From Actinomadura rudentiformis (GTDB taxonomy: Bacteria; Actinomycetota; Actinomycetes; Streptosporangiales; Streptosporangiaceae): a stretch of DNA of 64,000 nt. A program made the translations under genes and the position numbers. The stretch covers positions 186,001-250,000 of the forward strand of contig NZ_WBMT01000008.1 of the NCBI RefSeq assembly GCF_008923185.1, read 5' to 3'. Under the pieces are notes generated by a model. That model had not been told where the DNA came from and made no database searches. It was given only the letters and a program-made list of their open reading frames with translations. This document shows, piece after piece, positions 40,935 through 50,010 of this stretch; the stretch's first letter is position 1; the number at the start of each line of letters is the position of its first letter.

Positions 40935-41912
40935 ATGGCAGGCCACCACCCTCCCCCGGCGCCCGCACCGGCGCCGCCGTACCGCCTGCCTGGTCCCGGC
41001 GGCGCACCGCCGCAGTACCACTACCGGCCTCCACGCCATCCGCAGCGGCGTACGGCCGGCGGGCTCGTGGTGGGGCTGGTCGGTGTGGTGGCCGCGCTCG
41101 GCGTTCTGGCGATTCTGGGCTTCTCGGTCGTCGCGTCGCTCGCCGACGGGGCCGGTGGCCAGTTCGGGCGGCCGGGCGCCCGCGGCGAAGCGGTGACCCG
41201 CGAGACGGTCACGAACAACAAGCTCTACGGCACGGGCGCGCTCACGCCGGTCCAGTGCCGGGTGCCGCAGATCGGCCCTGGCGTCGCCTCGATGGACCGG
41301 TTCATGAACGCGCTGAGCTCATGCCTGGACGCCTCGTGGAGCCGGCAGTTCGCCAAGGCGGGCGTGCCGTTCACGCCCCCCAAGCGGGTCTTCTGGAGCG
41401 GTCCAGGCCGGAGCCCGTGCGGCACCTACCCGAGCCCGGGGGCGTCGGCGTTCTACTGCCCGGCCAACAACACGATCTACGTGGGACTGCGGCACATCGT
41501 CGAGACCTCCGGCGGAGAGCCCCTGTCGCACTTCGCCGTCTTCGCTCGCGTGATCGCGCACGAGTACGGCCACCACGTGCAGGACAGCTCGGGGATCCTG
41601 TCGTACGGGCATCAGGAGATGGAGCAGTCCGACATCACGGGCCGCAACGCGGCAAGCCGTCGCATCGAGCTCCAGGCGCAGTGCTTCGCCGGGGCCTTCC
41701 TGGGGGCGGAGCGCTCCACCATCGGGATGACCCGGGAGCAGTACGTCGCGATGATCGTGGACGTGCAGGGCCGGGGCGACGAGCGGCAGCCGGTCGACCG
41801 GCGCGACCACGGCTCGGGCCGCAACTACGCGGGCTGGGTGGTCAAGGGCTTCAAGGGCCAGAGGCTGTCGGTCTGCAACACATGGACCGCGCCGGCCTCG
41901 TCGGTCAACTGA
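40935..41912 (+). CDS. Neutral zinc metallopeptidase, YpfJ family
   Basis: 325 residues: a cytoplasmic Pro/Tyr-rich N-terminus, one membrane helix (residues ~43-68) and an external peptidase domain. Zinc site HEYGHHVQ (HExxH, residues 209-213), preceded by FYCPANNTIYVG and followed by IELQAQCFAGAF, where the third ligand region lies. Four or more cysteines in the external domain suggest disulphides. Divergent from the DUF2207 gene. Substrate unknown. Confidence 0.88.
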   Translation: MAGHHPPPAPAPAPPYRLPGPGGAPPQYHYRPPRHPQRRTAGGLVVGLVGVVAALGVLAILGFSVVASLADGAGGQFGRPGARGEAVTRETVTNNKLYGTGALTPVQCRVPQIGPGVASMDRFMNALSSCLDASWSRQFAKAGVPFTPPKRVFWSGPGRSPCGTYPSPGASAFYCPANNTIYVGLRHIVETSGGEPLSHFAVFARVIAHEYGHHVQDSSGILSYGHQEMEQSDITGRNAASRRIELQAQCFAGAFLGAERSTIGMTREQYVAMIVDVQGRGDERQPVDRRDHGSGRNYAGWVVKGFKGQRLSVCNTWTAPASSVN

Positions 41913-41983
41913 GCACCGTCCTGTTGCCTCCGTAACGCCATTGACATGCGGGTTTGCTTAATGTGTTGGGACTCACAGGCCAA

Positions 41984-42014
41984 GTGCTAGCAACGTGCTT
42001 GCAATTGCAAGCAC
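41984..42014. promoter_or_regulatory. 20-bp perfect palindrome plus half-site upstream of the XRE regulator
   Basis: 41995-42014 is a perfect 20-bp palindrome (half-site GTGCTTGCAA), with a near-copy half-site GTGCTAGCAA at 41984-41993. It ends two bases before a candidate ATG (42016) and 20 bases before the favoured ATG (42034). Most likely an autoregulatory operator. Confidence 0.7.
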
Positions 42015-42033
42015 CATGACGCAGGGTGGAGAC

Positions 42034-42426
42034 ATGGCAAGTTCGAAGGTCGGCTCCATTGGGGAGTACATCCGTGAGCAGCGCACCCGGGCGAAGATCT
42101 CGCTGCGCCAGCTCGCCGACGTCTCTGGGATCTCCAATCCCTACCTGAGCCAGATCGAGCGCGGCCTGCGCAAGCCGAGCGCCGAGATACTGCAGCAGAT
42201 CGCCAAGGGTCTGCGGATCTCCGCCGAGGCGTTGTACATCCAGGCCGGAATCCTCGAGGAACGCGAGGCCGACACAGACGTGGAGGCCGCCCTGCGGGCC
42301 GACCTGCTCCTCACGGAGCGGCAGAAACAAGTGCTGCTGGACATCTATGTGTCATTCCGCAAGGAGAACGAAGCTGCCGACGTGCTGACCGAGCACCAAC
42401 CAGAAGGAAAGGAAGAGGCCGGATGA
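42034..42426 (+). CDS. XRE-family helix-turn-helix regulator (Rv0474-like)
   Basis: 130 residues from the ATG at 42034, which follows GGTGGAG; ATG 42016 is an alternative. A lambda-repressor-type domain (IGEYIREQRTRAKISLRQLADVSGISNPYLSQIERG...) occupies residues 5-70, with an acidic helical tail. The following HbhA-like and DUF2516 genes give the same order as Rv0474-Rv0475-Rv0476 of Mycobacterium (from memory of that locus). Its stop overlaps the HbhA-like start (ATGA). Confidence 0.88.
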   Translation: MASSKVGSIGEYIREQRTRAKISLRQLADVSGISNPYLSQIERGLRKPSAEILQQIAKGLRISAEALYIQAGILEEREADTDVEAALRADLLLTERQKQVLLDIYVSFRKENEAADVLTEHQPEGKEEAG

Positions 42427-42911
42427 CGCTTGCCAGCAACCTCCGCGAGAACAAGGCCGTCTACACGTTCATCGGCGGCGGCGACCTCGCGGCCGAGAAG
42501 GTGCGCGAACTGCCCGAGCAGATGACCAAGGCCCGCGAGACCGCCACCAAGTACCAGGGTGAGCTCCGCGAGACCGTCGACAAGTACCGCGGCCACGTCC
42601 GCGAGCAGGTCCGCGAGACCGTGGGCAAGTACCGCGGCGAGGCCCGTGAGGCCGCGACCAAGCTGCAGGACCGGGTCGAGGTCAAGGACCTGCCCGGCGC
42701 CGCGGTCGCGTACGTGACCCACTTCGGCACCCGTACCGTCGAGTTCATCGACGAGCTCGCCGAGCGCGGCAAGAAGGTCGTGCACCGCGAGGCCGAAGAG
42801 GTCGCCGAGCTCACTGAGGCGAAGCCCGCCCCCAAAGCCCGGGCCGCGCAGCAGAAGAAGACCGCGCAGAGCCAGACCAAGGCCGCCGCGACCAAGAAGA
42901 CCGACGCCTGA
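42423..42911 (+). CDS. HbhA-like coiled-coil protein with Lys/Ala tail
   Basis: 162 residues. The N-terminal two-thirds is a helical coiled-coil region with a repeated unit (ETATKYQGELRETVDKYRG, REQVRETVGKYRGEA). The C-terminus is a low-complexity Ala/Lys/Gln tail (KPAPKARAAQQKK..., ending AATKKTDA). This resembles mycobacterial heparin-binding hemagglutinin HbhA, supported by the conserved gene order. In a presumably non-pathogenic relative it may bind DNA, lipids or polyanions rather than host heparan sulphate. Confidence 0.75.
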   Translation: MTLASNLRENKAVYTFIGGGDLAAEKVRELPEQMTKARETATKYQGELRETVDKYRGHVREQVRETVGKYRGEAREAATKLQDRVEVKDLPGAAVAYVTHFGTRTVEFIDELAERGKKVVHREAEEVAELTEAKPAPKARAAQQKKTAQSQTKAAATKKTDA

Positions 42912-42960
42912 GCCGTCGCTCTCCGGGGTTGACATGCGCCTTCGGGTGTTGACATGTGGA

Positions 42961-42990
42961 AGGCCCGGCCGGGATCATCCGGCCGGGCCT
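42961..42990 (+). terminator. Terminator after the HbhA-like gene
   Basis: AGGCCCGGCCGG and CCGGCCGGGCCT form a perfect 12-bp stem with a GATCAT loop, 50 bp past the stop. It separates the XRE-HbhA unit from the DUF2516 gene. Confidence 0.8.
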
Positions 42991-43052
42991 CGTCGTTGAC
43001 TACTCTGAAGGGGCACGAGGTCCATGGCCGCGACAAGAGTGGTGATCGCACG

Positions 43053-43385
43053 ATGATGGCAGGGCTGAACTATTTCTTCTGGTTTCTCGCGATCGTCGCG
43101 TTCGTCTTCGAGGTCATCGCGCTGATCGACGTGCTCCAGGTGCCCGAGGGCGCCTTCCCGGCGGCCGACAAGCAGACCAAGAAGCTGTGGCTGATCCTGC
43201 TGGTGGTGGCCAACGTGGTCGGCCTCGGCGGCGCCGTCGGCTTCCTGCCGCTGCTGTCGTTCCTCCCGATCGCCGCGTTCATCGTCGCCGCGATCTACCT
43301 GGCCGACGTGAAACCCGCCGTCAAGCCGTACAAGAACAAAAAGGGCGGCGGCAACTCCAGTTCCGGCCCGTACGGCCCCTGGTGA
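43053..43385 (+). CDS. DUF2516 membrane protein (Rv0476-like)
   Basis: 110 residues with three membrane helices (FWFLAIVAFVFEVIALIDVL, LWLILLVVANVVGLGGAVGF, LLSFLPIAAFIVAAIYLADV) and a Lys/Gly/Ser tail ending GPYGPW. The frame is open further upstream, but the ATG at 43053 (or 43056) gives the family N-terminus MMAGLNYFFW. A TTGACT at 42996-43001, just past the terminator, may begin its own promoter. Function unknown. Confidence 0.85.
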   Translation: MMAGLNYFFWFLAIVAFVFEVIALIDVLQVPEGAFPAADKQTKKLWLILLVVANVVGLGGAVGFLPLLSFLPIAAFIVAAIYLADVKPAVKPYKNKKGGGNSSSGPYGPW

Positions 43386-43412
43386 TCCGACCGCGGGCCT
43401 AGGGTGTCGCTT

Positions 43413-44147
43413 ATGGGGACACATCACCACGGGCGTACGGCTCGTCTCGAACTCGACGACCAGACGCTCCGCGAATGGGACGCGCTCGTACTCGCCTCAG
43501 GCCCCGAGGGCATCGTCCTGGACCGGTCCGCGTTCTATCCGGGCGGGGGCGGCCAGCCGCCGGACGAGGGCGTGCTCCTCTGGCAAGGCGTGCAGACCCG
43601 CATCGCCGGGGTCCGCAAGGGTGAGGACCTGGAGCTCATCCCGGTGGAGGGCGACCCGATCCCGCCCGCCGGCACCGCCGTGACGGGAGCCGTCGAAGAC
43701 GCGCGGCGTACGGCGCTGATGCGCACGCACTCGGGCCTTCACCTGCTCTGCGGCGTGGTCTTCCGCGACTACGGCTGCCTGGTGACGGGCGGCAACATGG
43801 AGCCGCTGACCGCTCGCATGGACTTCGACCTGCGCGAGGTGCCGCCCGGCTTCAAGCAGGCGGTGGAGGACGCCTGCAACGCCGAGGTCGAGGCGGACCG
43901 GCGCATCGACGTCAAGGAACTGCCGCGCAAGGAGGCGTTCGAGATCCCCGACATCATCCGGACCGCCACCAACCTGGTGCCGCCGGAGGTCCAGGACGTG
44001 CGGATCGTGGACATCGTCGGGCTCGACACCCAGGCGGACGGCGGGACCCACGTCGCGTCCACCAAGCACATCGGCCGCATCCAGGTCGCCAAGGTGGAGA
44101 ACAAGGGCCGCGGCTTCCGCCGCCTCCGCATCAAGATCTCCGACTGA
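43413..44147 (+). CDS. AlaX-type alanyl-tRNA editing protein
   Basis: 244 residues related to the AlaRS editing domain, which hydrolyses Ser- or Gly-mischarged tRNA-Ala. It has FYPGGGGQPPDEG, the metal motif HSGLHLL (HxxxH) and a C-terminal DGGTHVASTKHIG. Classical AlaX proteins have Cys in the CGGTH motif; here it is Asp. TAGGGT at 43400-43405 is eight bases before ATG 43413, suggesting a leaderless mRNA; GTG 43404 is the alternative. Confidence 0.87.
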   Translation: MGTHHHGRTARLELDDQTLREWDALVLASGPEGIVLDRSAFYPGGGGQPPDEGVLLWQGVQTRIAGVRKGEDLELIPVEGDPIPPAGTAVTGAVEDARRTALMRTHSGLHLLCGVVFRDYGCLVTGGNMEPLTARMDFDLREVPPGFKQAVEDACNAEVEADRRIDVKELPRKEAFEIPDIIRTATNLVPPEVQDVRIVDIVGLDTQADGGTHVASTKHIGRIQVAKVENKGRGFRRLRIKISD

Positions 44148-44365
44148 CGTCCGCCCACGGTGGCCGCGGAGGCTGGGACCTCAATCTCCCGAGCCAGCGA
44201 CAATCTCCCGAGCCGACGACCCCAGCCCACACGCGAGCGCGCTAACGGGTCGTGAAGCGAGCCGAAGGCGAAGCTTCACGAGAGATCGCGAAGCGACGTC
44301 GCGCTCGCCGCTTTTGCGGTTCGGGTTCGAGCCGCCAGGCGAGGTCCCGAGGCCGCGAAAGCCAA
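44148..44365. other. Repeat- and hairpin-rich gap between convergent genes
   Basis: 218 bp without an ORF I trust. It contains a direct repeat of CAATCTCCCGAGCC (about 44180-44215). An 8-bp stem CGTGAAGC/GCTTCACG (44251-44280) has an inner GCC-GAA-GGC hairpin in its loop. It is a probable two-way termination region for the AlaX-type gene and the TetR gene. Confidence 0.5.
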
Positions 44366-44986
44366 TTAATAGGCTTCGCTGAGGGCGGCTACGGAGCAGA
44401 GGCCGTTCTCGACCAGGGTGAGGGTGCGGTCCAGCGCGTCGCGCATGGCTTCGGGGGAGTAGCCGTGCCGGCGGCAGTGGACGATGACCGACTGCATGCC
44501 GCCGATGGCGACCCCTGAGGCGGCGACGGCGTCGATCTCGCTGATGCCGGGGCAGAGGTCGCGCAGGTGCTGTTCCAGCTCCTGCTGGGTGGCGGTCATG
44601 CGCTGGAGGGCGCACGCGCGCAGGCCGGGCCGTTCGAGGATGAGCTGCACCTGGACGGCGCCGTACGCGCCGTGTTCGGTGACCAGGGCCTCCATGATGT
44701 CGACGATGCTGCGCCGGATGGTCTCCAGCGGGGCCTCGCCGGGAGGCCGTTGGGCGAGCCGGTCGGCCACCTCGGCGAGCCGGTCGTCGATCTCGGCGAA
44801 GACGACGTCCTCCTTGCTCGGGAAGTAGCTGAAGAACGTGCGGGGGGACACGTCGGCGGCCTCGGCGATGTCGGCGATGGTCGTCTCCTCGTAGCCGCGT
44901 TCGGCGAAGAGACGGAGCGCCTCGGAGGCGATCGTCCGGCGGGTGCGCTGCTTTTTCCGCTCGCGCAACCCCTCAACGTGACCCAT
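44366..44986 (-). CDS. TetR-family repressor of the MMPL transporter
   Basis: 206 residues with N-terminal helix-turn-helix TTIADIAEAADVSPRTFFSYFPSKEDV and a helical ligand domain. Divergent from the MMPL transporter with a 72-bp intergenic region containing a candidate operator. This is the usual arrangement for repressor control of an efflux pump. Confidence 0.9.
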   Translation of the reverse strand: MGHVEGLRERKKQRTRRTIASEALRLFAERGYEETTIADIAEAADVSPRTFFSYFPSKEDVVFAEIDDRLAEVADRLAQRPPGEAPLETIRRSIVDIMEALVTEHGAYGAVQVQLILERPGLRACALQRMTATQQELEQHLRDLCPGISEIDAVAASGVAIGGMQSVIVHCRRHGYSPEAMRDALDRTLTLVENGLCSVAALSEAY

Positions 44987-45005
44987 GTCACGGACACTAA
45001 CACGA

Positions 45006-45035
45006 CTGCAAACTTGCAGCTATTGCAAAAATGCA
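45006..45035. promoter_or_regulatory. Candidate TetR operator
   Basis: CTGCAA-AC-TTGCAG (45006-45019) is a perfect 6-2-6 inverted repeat. TGCA-AAAA-TGCA (45024-45035) may be a weaker second site. They lie between the TetR gene and the MMPL gene. Confidence 0.55.
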
Positions 45036-45058
45036 CCGAGCGTGTTTTTCTGCGGATC

Positions 45059-47393
45059 ATGGCGCGAACACTGGAGAGGCTGGGACGCCTCTGTGTACGG
45101 CGACGGCGCGCCGTCTTCGAGCTCTGGGTCCTGCTGATGCTCGGGGCGGGGGTCCTGGGCGTCACCCAGGGCGGCATGTTCGTCCAGCAGAGCTCCCTCC
45201 CCGGCACCGAGACCCAGCGCGCCATCGACACCCTGCGCCAGGACTTCCCGGCGATGACCGGGCCCACCGCCACCGTGGTCTTCCACTCCACGGCCGACGC
45301 GAGCCCGGGGGACTGGCGGGTCGCGCTCACCGTGGGCAAGGCCATCGAGAACCTGACCGCGCTCGACCGCGTCGCCTTCGCCGAGAACCCCTACATCCAG
45401 GGCATGGGCGGGATGAAGAGCCACGACGCCGTCGTGATCCGGGTCAACCTCAAGGGCACGATGGGCGACGTCAGCGCCGCCGACCTGGACAGGTTCGACG
45501 AGGCGGTGGAGCCGGCCCGGATGGCGGGGCTGGACGTCAAGTTCGGCGGCATCGTCGCGATGATCCTCAACCAGCCGAAGGGCGGCCCGCAGGAGGGCGT
45601 GGGGATCATGCTCGCCATGCTGGTGCTGCTGCTGGCCTTCGGCTCGTTCCTGGCCGCCGGGATCCCGATCCTGGTGTCGCTGTGCGGAATGGTCGTCGCC
45701 TACTCGGTGATCCATTTCGCGGCGTCGGCGGTGGAGGTGCATCCGACCGCCCCGATGGTCGCGGCGATGCTCGGCATCGGCGCTGGCATCGACTACGCGC
45801 TGTTCATCGTGACGCGTTACCGCCAGCAGCTGGCCGACGGCGACGACGTGGAGACGGCGGTCGGGCGCGCCATGGCGCACTCCGGGCATGCCGTGGTGTT
45901 CGCCGGGGGAACGGTCGTCTTCGCGATCTGCGGCCTTTTCCTGTCCGGCATCTCGTTCATCGGCCGGATCGGGCTCGCCTCCGCGCTGTCGGTCGGCCTC
46001 ATGGTGCTCGGCGCGCTCACCTTGCTGCCCGCCATCCTGGGCGCGCTGGGCACGCGCATCGACCGCTACAAGCTGCCGCGCGTACGACCCGACCGCAGCT
46101 CCACACGGTGGATGACGTGGGGGCGCCACGTCGACCGCAACGCCTGGCCGTACGCGATCGTGGCGACGCTGGTGCTGCTCGCGCTCTCCGTGCCGACTCT
46201 CAGCCTGCGGTTCGGGGTGATGGCCGACAGCATCTCCTCGCCCAAGACGGACTCGCGGCAGGCGTACGACATCGTCGCCAAGGAGTTCGGCGCCGGGCAC
46301 TACAGCCCGTTCGTCATCGTCGCCCAAGGTGCCGGGTAAGGAGGAGCGCTCCGCACCCGCCAAGCGACAGGTGCCCACCATCAAGGGGCCGGACGGGCTC
46401 ACTGGCCTTTCAGGCCCGCAGGGGGCGGTGTCGCCGACGCCCACCCCTGAGAAGCCCTCGATCCCGTTGCCCAAGGGCGCACCGGACCTCACCAAGAAAC
46501 CCGACAAGCGCGCCGTGGTGCTCGGGCAGGCGCTCAAGCAGCGGATCTCCGAGGTGCCGGGCGTGGCGTTCACCGCCGAGCCCGTCATCACCGGCACCAC
46601 CGCGTTGCTCCAGGTCATCCCGGCGACCGCGCCGCATGTCGAGGAGACCACCGACCTGGTCCACCGGCTGCGCGGCACCGAGGTCCCGGCCGTGCTCGCC
46701 GAACACCCCGGCGCCACCGTCTATCTCGGCGGCGAGAACCCGGCGATCATCGACCTGGCCGACACGGTCGGGGATCGCATGCCGATCGTGGTCGTCGCGG
46801 TCGTCGGCGTCGCCCTGGTGCTGCTGATCATCGCGTTCCGCTCGATCATCGTGCCGATCAAGGCCGCGCTGATGAACCTGCTGTCCATCGGCGCCTCGTT
46901 CGGGGTCGTCACCGCCGTCTTCCAGTGGGGCTGGGGCATCCAGCTGCTCGGCGTGGACCAGGCGATCCCCATCATGTCGTTCGTCCCGCTCTTCATGTTC
47001 GCCCTGATCTTCGGGCTCTCCATGGACTACGAGGTCTTCCTGCTGTCCCGGATCAAGGAGGAGTACGAACGGTCGGGGGACCCGCACGAGAGCGTGGTGA
47101 TCGGCATCGGCGCCACCGCCCGCCTCATCACCTCCGCCGCGCTCATCATGATCTTCGTCTTCGCGAGCTTCGTCCCCCAGCCCGACCCGACGGTGAAGAT
47201 GATGGCCCTGGGCCTCGCGGTGGCGGTCGCGGTGGATGCGACGATCGTCCGGCTGGTCCTCGTTCCCGCGCTGATGAGCTTGCTCGGCCACGCCAACTGG
47301 TGGTGGCCCGGCCGCGAACGCCCATCCCGGCCCACCCCGCCCACCGGCCGCGAGGAGACCGCCGAGCAACTCGAACTCGAACCCGTCGGCTGA
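45059..47393 (+). pseudogene. MMPL/RND-family transporter split by a frameshift
   Basis: The first part (45059-46339) encodes the N-terminal half of an MMPL exporter: helix 1, an external domain, five helices with the GIGAGIDYALFIVTRYR motif, and the start of the second external domain. It ends ...HYSPFVIVAQGAG. The second part continues from 46329 in the next frame as VPGKEERSAPAKRQVP..., with the remaining five helices and GLSMDYEVFLLSRIKEEY. Removing one G near 46326-46329 joins them into a normal 777-residue protein. An AAGGAGG just past the first stop might allow re-initiation. A sequencing error, a true pseudogene or a split protein are all possible. Confidence 0.8.
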
Positions 47394-47403
47394 CCCACGA
47401 ACA

Positions 47404-47435
47404 CGGTCAGGGCGGGCCGAAGCCCACCCTGACCG
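47404..47435. terminator. Bidirectional terminator
   Basis: CGGTCAGGG pairs with CCCTGACCG, extended by GGGC/GCCC after one mismatch, with a CGAA loop. It separates the convergent MMPL and DHA2 transporter genes. Confidence 0.8.
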
Positions 47436-47493
47436 GAATCCTTCATGACCGGAGCCCACCCCGGCCAGAGGCCGCCCCGGCGTCGAGATGGCG

Positions 47494-49050
47494 TCAGACC
47501 TTGAGCAGTTCGTCCTCCCGCGCGTCGTCGGCGGGGGCCGGGTCGCCGGTCGCGGGCACCCGGCGGAGCATGGTGATCGCGAGAACTGCGGCCAGCGCGG
47601 CCAGGAGCGCGGCCCCTCCGGCGGCGATGTTCAGGCCCTCGGCGAAGGCGTCGCGTGCCTGCTCGACCAGTGCGGAGCCCTGGGCGGCGGGCAGGTCCTC
47701 GGCGGTGGCCAGGGCGCCCGGCAGGGTGTCGGCGGCAGCGGCGGGGACGTCGGCGGGCATCTCGGAGCGGTAGATCGCGGCGCCGATGCTGCCCAGGATG
47801 GCGATGCCGAGCGAGACGCCGAGGTCGCTCGCGGTGCTGTTGACCGCGGAGGCGGCACCCGCCTTCTCCGGCGGGGCGGATCCGATCACCAGTCCGGTGG
47901 CGAGCGCCATGGTCGGGGCGATGCCCGGGTAGAGCAGGTAGAAGCCGATGATCAGCAGGGTCAGCCCGGACGCCTCGACCTGGGTCAGCACGAGGTAACC
48001 GGCCACCGAGAAGAGCGATCCGCCGGCCACGACGTAGGCGGGACGCACCCTGCGGGCGATCTTCGGTGCCAGCATCGAGACGGCCACCAGGCCGAGCGCC
48101 GCGGGCAGGATCCACAGTCCGGACTCCAGCGGCGACTGCCCCGCCACCAGCTGCAGGTACTGGGTGAAGAGCAGGTAGACGCCGCCGAGCGCGATCGCGG
48201 AGAAGAGGAACACACCCAGCGCCCCGCTGAACGTCCGGTTCGCGAACAGCCGCACGTCCAGCAGCGGGTTGGCCAGCTTGAGCTGGCGGCGGACGAACAC
48301 CACCGAGAACAGCAGCCCGACGGCGGCCGTCGCGACCGCGGTCCCGTTGAGACCGTTCTTGGCGAACTCCTTGATCCCGTACACGATCGGCAGCAGCGAG
48401 GCCATCGACAGCAGCACGCTCGGCACGTCCAGCGAACCGGCCTGCGGCGCCCGGTACTCGGGAACGAGCAGCGGCGCGGCGACCAGCACCAGCGCCATGA
48501 CGGGCACGCCGATCAGCAGGGCCGCGCCCCACCAGAAGGACTCCAGCAGCAGGCCGCCGACGAGCGGGCCGATCGCGACGCCGACCGAGATCGAGGCCGC
48601 CCACAGGCCGATGGCGGTACCGCGCTGGCGTTCGTCCTGGAACATGTTGCTGATCAGCGAGAGCGTGGACGGCATCACGGCCGCCGCGCCGACACCCATG
48701 ACGGCCCGTGCCGCGATCAGCCAGCTCGCGTCCGGCGCGAAGGCCGCCGCGACCGAGGCGAGGCCGAACGCCGCGGCGCCGAACAGCAGGATCTTGCGGC
48801 GGCCCAGCCGGTCGCCCACGGTGCCCATCGCGACGAGGAGCCCAGCCATGACGAGCCCGTAGATGTCGTTGATCCACAGCAACTGGCCGCTGCTGGGCCC
48901 GAGATCGGCGGCGATCTGCGGGGTGGCGAGGAACAACACCGTCATCGCCAGGAACAACAGTGTGGTCGGAAGCAGCAGCACGGCCAGGCCGAGCCACTCC
49001 CTCGCCCCGGCGCGCGCGGCGCCGTCAGCGGTGGTGGTGGGAACAGACAT
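47494..49050 (-). CDS. MFS drug exporter, DHA2 family (14 TM)
   Basis: 518 residues with ~14 membrane segments, the MFS loop motif GDRLGRRKILL and DHA2 signatures WINDIYGLVMAG and ARAVMGVGAAAVMPSTLSLI. Family members export quaternary ammonium compounds, dyes and antibiotics. It follows the FMN-reductase-like gene with only five bases between, so the two are co-transcribed. Confidence 0.9.
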   Translation of the reverse strand: MSVPTTTADGAARAGAREWLGLAVLLLPTTLLFLAMTVLFLATPQIAADLGPSSGQLLWINDIYGLVMAGLLVAMGTVGDRLGRRKILLFGAAAFGLASVAAAFAPDASWLIAARAVMGVGAAAVMPSTLSLISNMFQDERQRGTAIGLWAASISVGVAIGPLVGGLLLESFWWGAALLIGVPVMALVLVAAPLLVPEYRAPQAGSLDVPSVLLSMASLLPIVYGIKEFAKNGLNGTAVATAAVGLLFSVVFVRRQLKLANPLLDVRLFANRTFSGALGVFLFSAIALGGVYLLFTQYLQLVAGQSPLESGLWILPAALGLVAVSMLAPKIARRVRPAYVVAGGSLFSVAGYLVLTQVEASGLTLLIIGFYLLYPGIAPTMALATGLVIGSAPPEKAGAASAVNSTASDLGVSLGIAILGSIGAAIYRSEMPADVPAAAADTLPGALATAEDLPAAQGSALVEQARDAFAEGLNIAAGGAALLAALAAVLAITMLRRVPATGDPAPADDAREDELLKV

Positions 49051-49055
49051 GTTGA

Positions 49056-49574
49056 TTACTCCAAGGGGGTTTCAGCGGTGCAGGGGGTATCAGGGACCTC
49101 GCGTGCTCGCGACACGAGTTCGGCGAGCATCAGATCGGCCTGGCCAGAGCGGTCGCTGTCGGCGAAGCGGACGGCCTCGCCGATCGTGACCGCCCCGACC
49201 GAATCGAGCAGGGAACGGACCTCCAGAGCGCAGACCTCCCCCTCGGCGTCCGGCACGACCCCGTACCAGATGAGGCCCACGGGTTTGGCGCGCCAGCAGT
49301 CGCCGCACCAGGAGACGGCTCGGCGCACCTGGTCCGGCGGCGTGCCGGGCAGCACGAGCAGGAAGCCGTTCGCGGCGCCGAGCCACGGCGTCAGATCGCG
49401 CACCGCCGGCGGCGTCGGCAGGTGGGCGGCTGGCCGATCCGGCAGGCAGGCGGCGCCGAGGTCGAGCAGGTCCACCTCGGCGTCGCCGCGAGCGTGGACG
49501 CGCCCGGCGAGCCATTCGGCCACTGCCCGGTCCGCATGGTCGGCGGCGCCGGTGATGATGATCGCGATTCGCAC
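49056..49574 (-). CDS. NADPH-dependent FMN reductase-like flavoprotein
   Basis: 172 residues with a flavodoxin-like fold: MRIAIIITGAADHADRAVAEWL, the flavin-loop region GFLLVLPGTPPDQVRRAVSWCG and KPVGLIWYGVV. The canonical GSxRxxS loop is degenerate (GAADHADR), so FMN binding is uncertain. First gene of the unit with the DHA2 exporter, suggesting joint modification and export of a toxic compound. Confidence 0.8.
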   Translation of the reverse strand: MRIAIIITGAADHADRAVAEWLAGRVHARGDAEVDLLDLGAACLPDRPAAHLPTPPAVRDLTPWLGAANGFLLVLPGTPPDQVRRAVSWCGDCWRAKPVGLIWYGVVPDAEGEVCALEVRSLLDSVGAVTIGEAVRFADSDRSGQADLMLAELVSRAREVPDTPCTAETPLE

Positions 49575-49643
49575 CTTCGGTCCCTCCCTTCGAGCCGCAC
49601 TCTGCGCGAGCGCACTCCAGCGGTCCTCCAGGCGGACTTAGGG

Positions 49644-49958
49644 CTGGTTCAGGACGGGTGTTGGGGCGTCGTGGGCATGTTCACCACGCCCGCAAGGCAA
49701 CTGGTCGCGATGGGCCGCGAACACCAACGCGACGTCCGGCTTGTTGATCCCAAGCACACCACGACCGACTGCGCGAGGTGCAGTGCGAGAGCCAAGCACC
49801 GCCTGCCGCTGTCGGAACGCGCTACGCCTGCACGACATGCGAAAACACCCGGCCCAGGGACAAGAACTCCGCACACGTGATGCTCCACAGGGCTGGTTTC
49901 CGCCCTGCTACCGTCGATCGCGTAAGACCCGGCCGGACGCCGTCCGACCGGGCGGTGT
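49644..49958 (+). pseudogene. tnpB: tnpB remnant, frameshifted
   Basis: Reading frame 3 from 49644 (LVQDGCWGVVGMF...) is joined to frame 2 at about 49820 (RYACTTC...) and stops at 49956-49958. The junction needs a one- or two-base indel. The RuvC-like N-terminal and central parts are absent. The residual zinc ribbon and final Asp identify it as TnpB. Confidence 0.78.
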
Positions 49959-49984
49959 GAGGGGCAAATCCCTGCAGCTCTCAT

Positions 49985-50010
49985 GAACGGGAGAGAGTCC
50001 CCTCCCGTTC
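49985..50010 (+). ncRNA. Candidate fossil omega-RNA/right-end hairpin of the IS element
   Basis: GAACGGGAG and CTCCCGTTC form a perfect 9-bp stem with an 8-nt loop, just after the tnpB remnant, as in IS605-family right ends where the omega-RNA scaffold lies. The scaffold would end near TTCAAG (50024-50029). Whether any RNA is still made is unknown. Confidence 0.5.

Noticed and set aside
44323..44333. GGGTTCGAGCC, resembling a tRNA T-loop
   Set aside because: No acceptor, D or anticodon stems can be formed around it and no CCA end follows, so it is chance similarity in a hairpin-rich gap.
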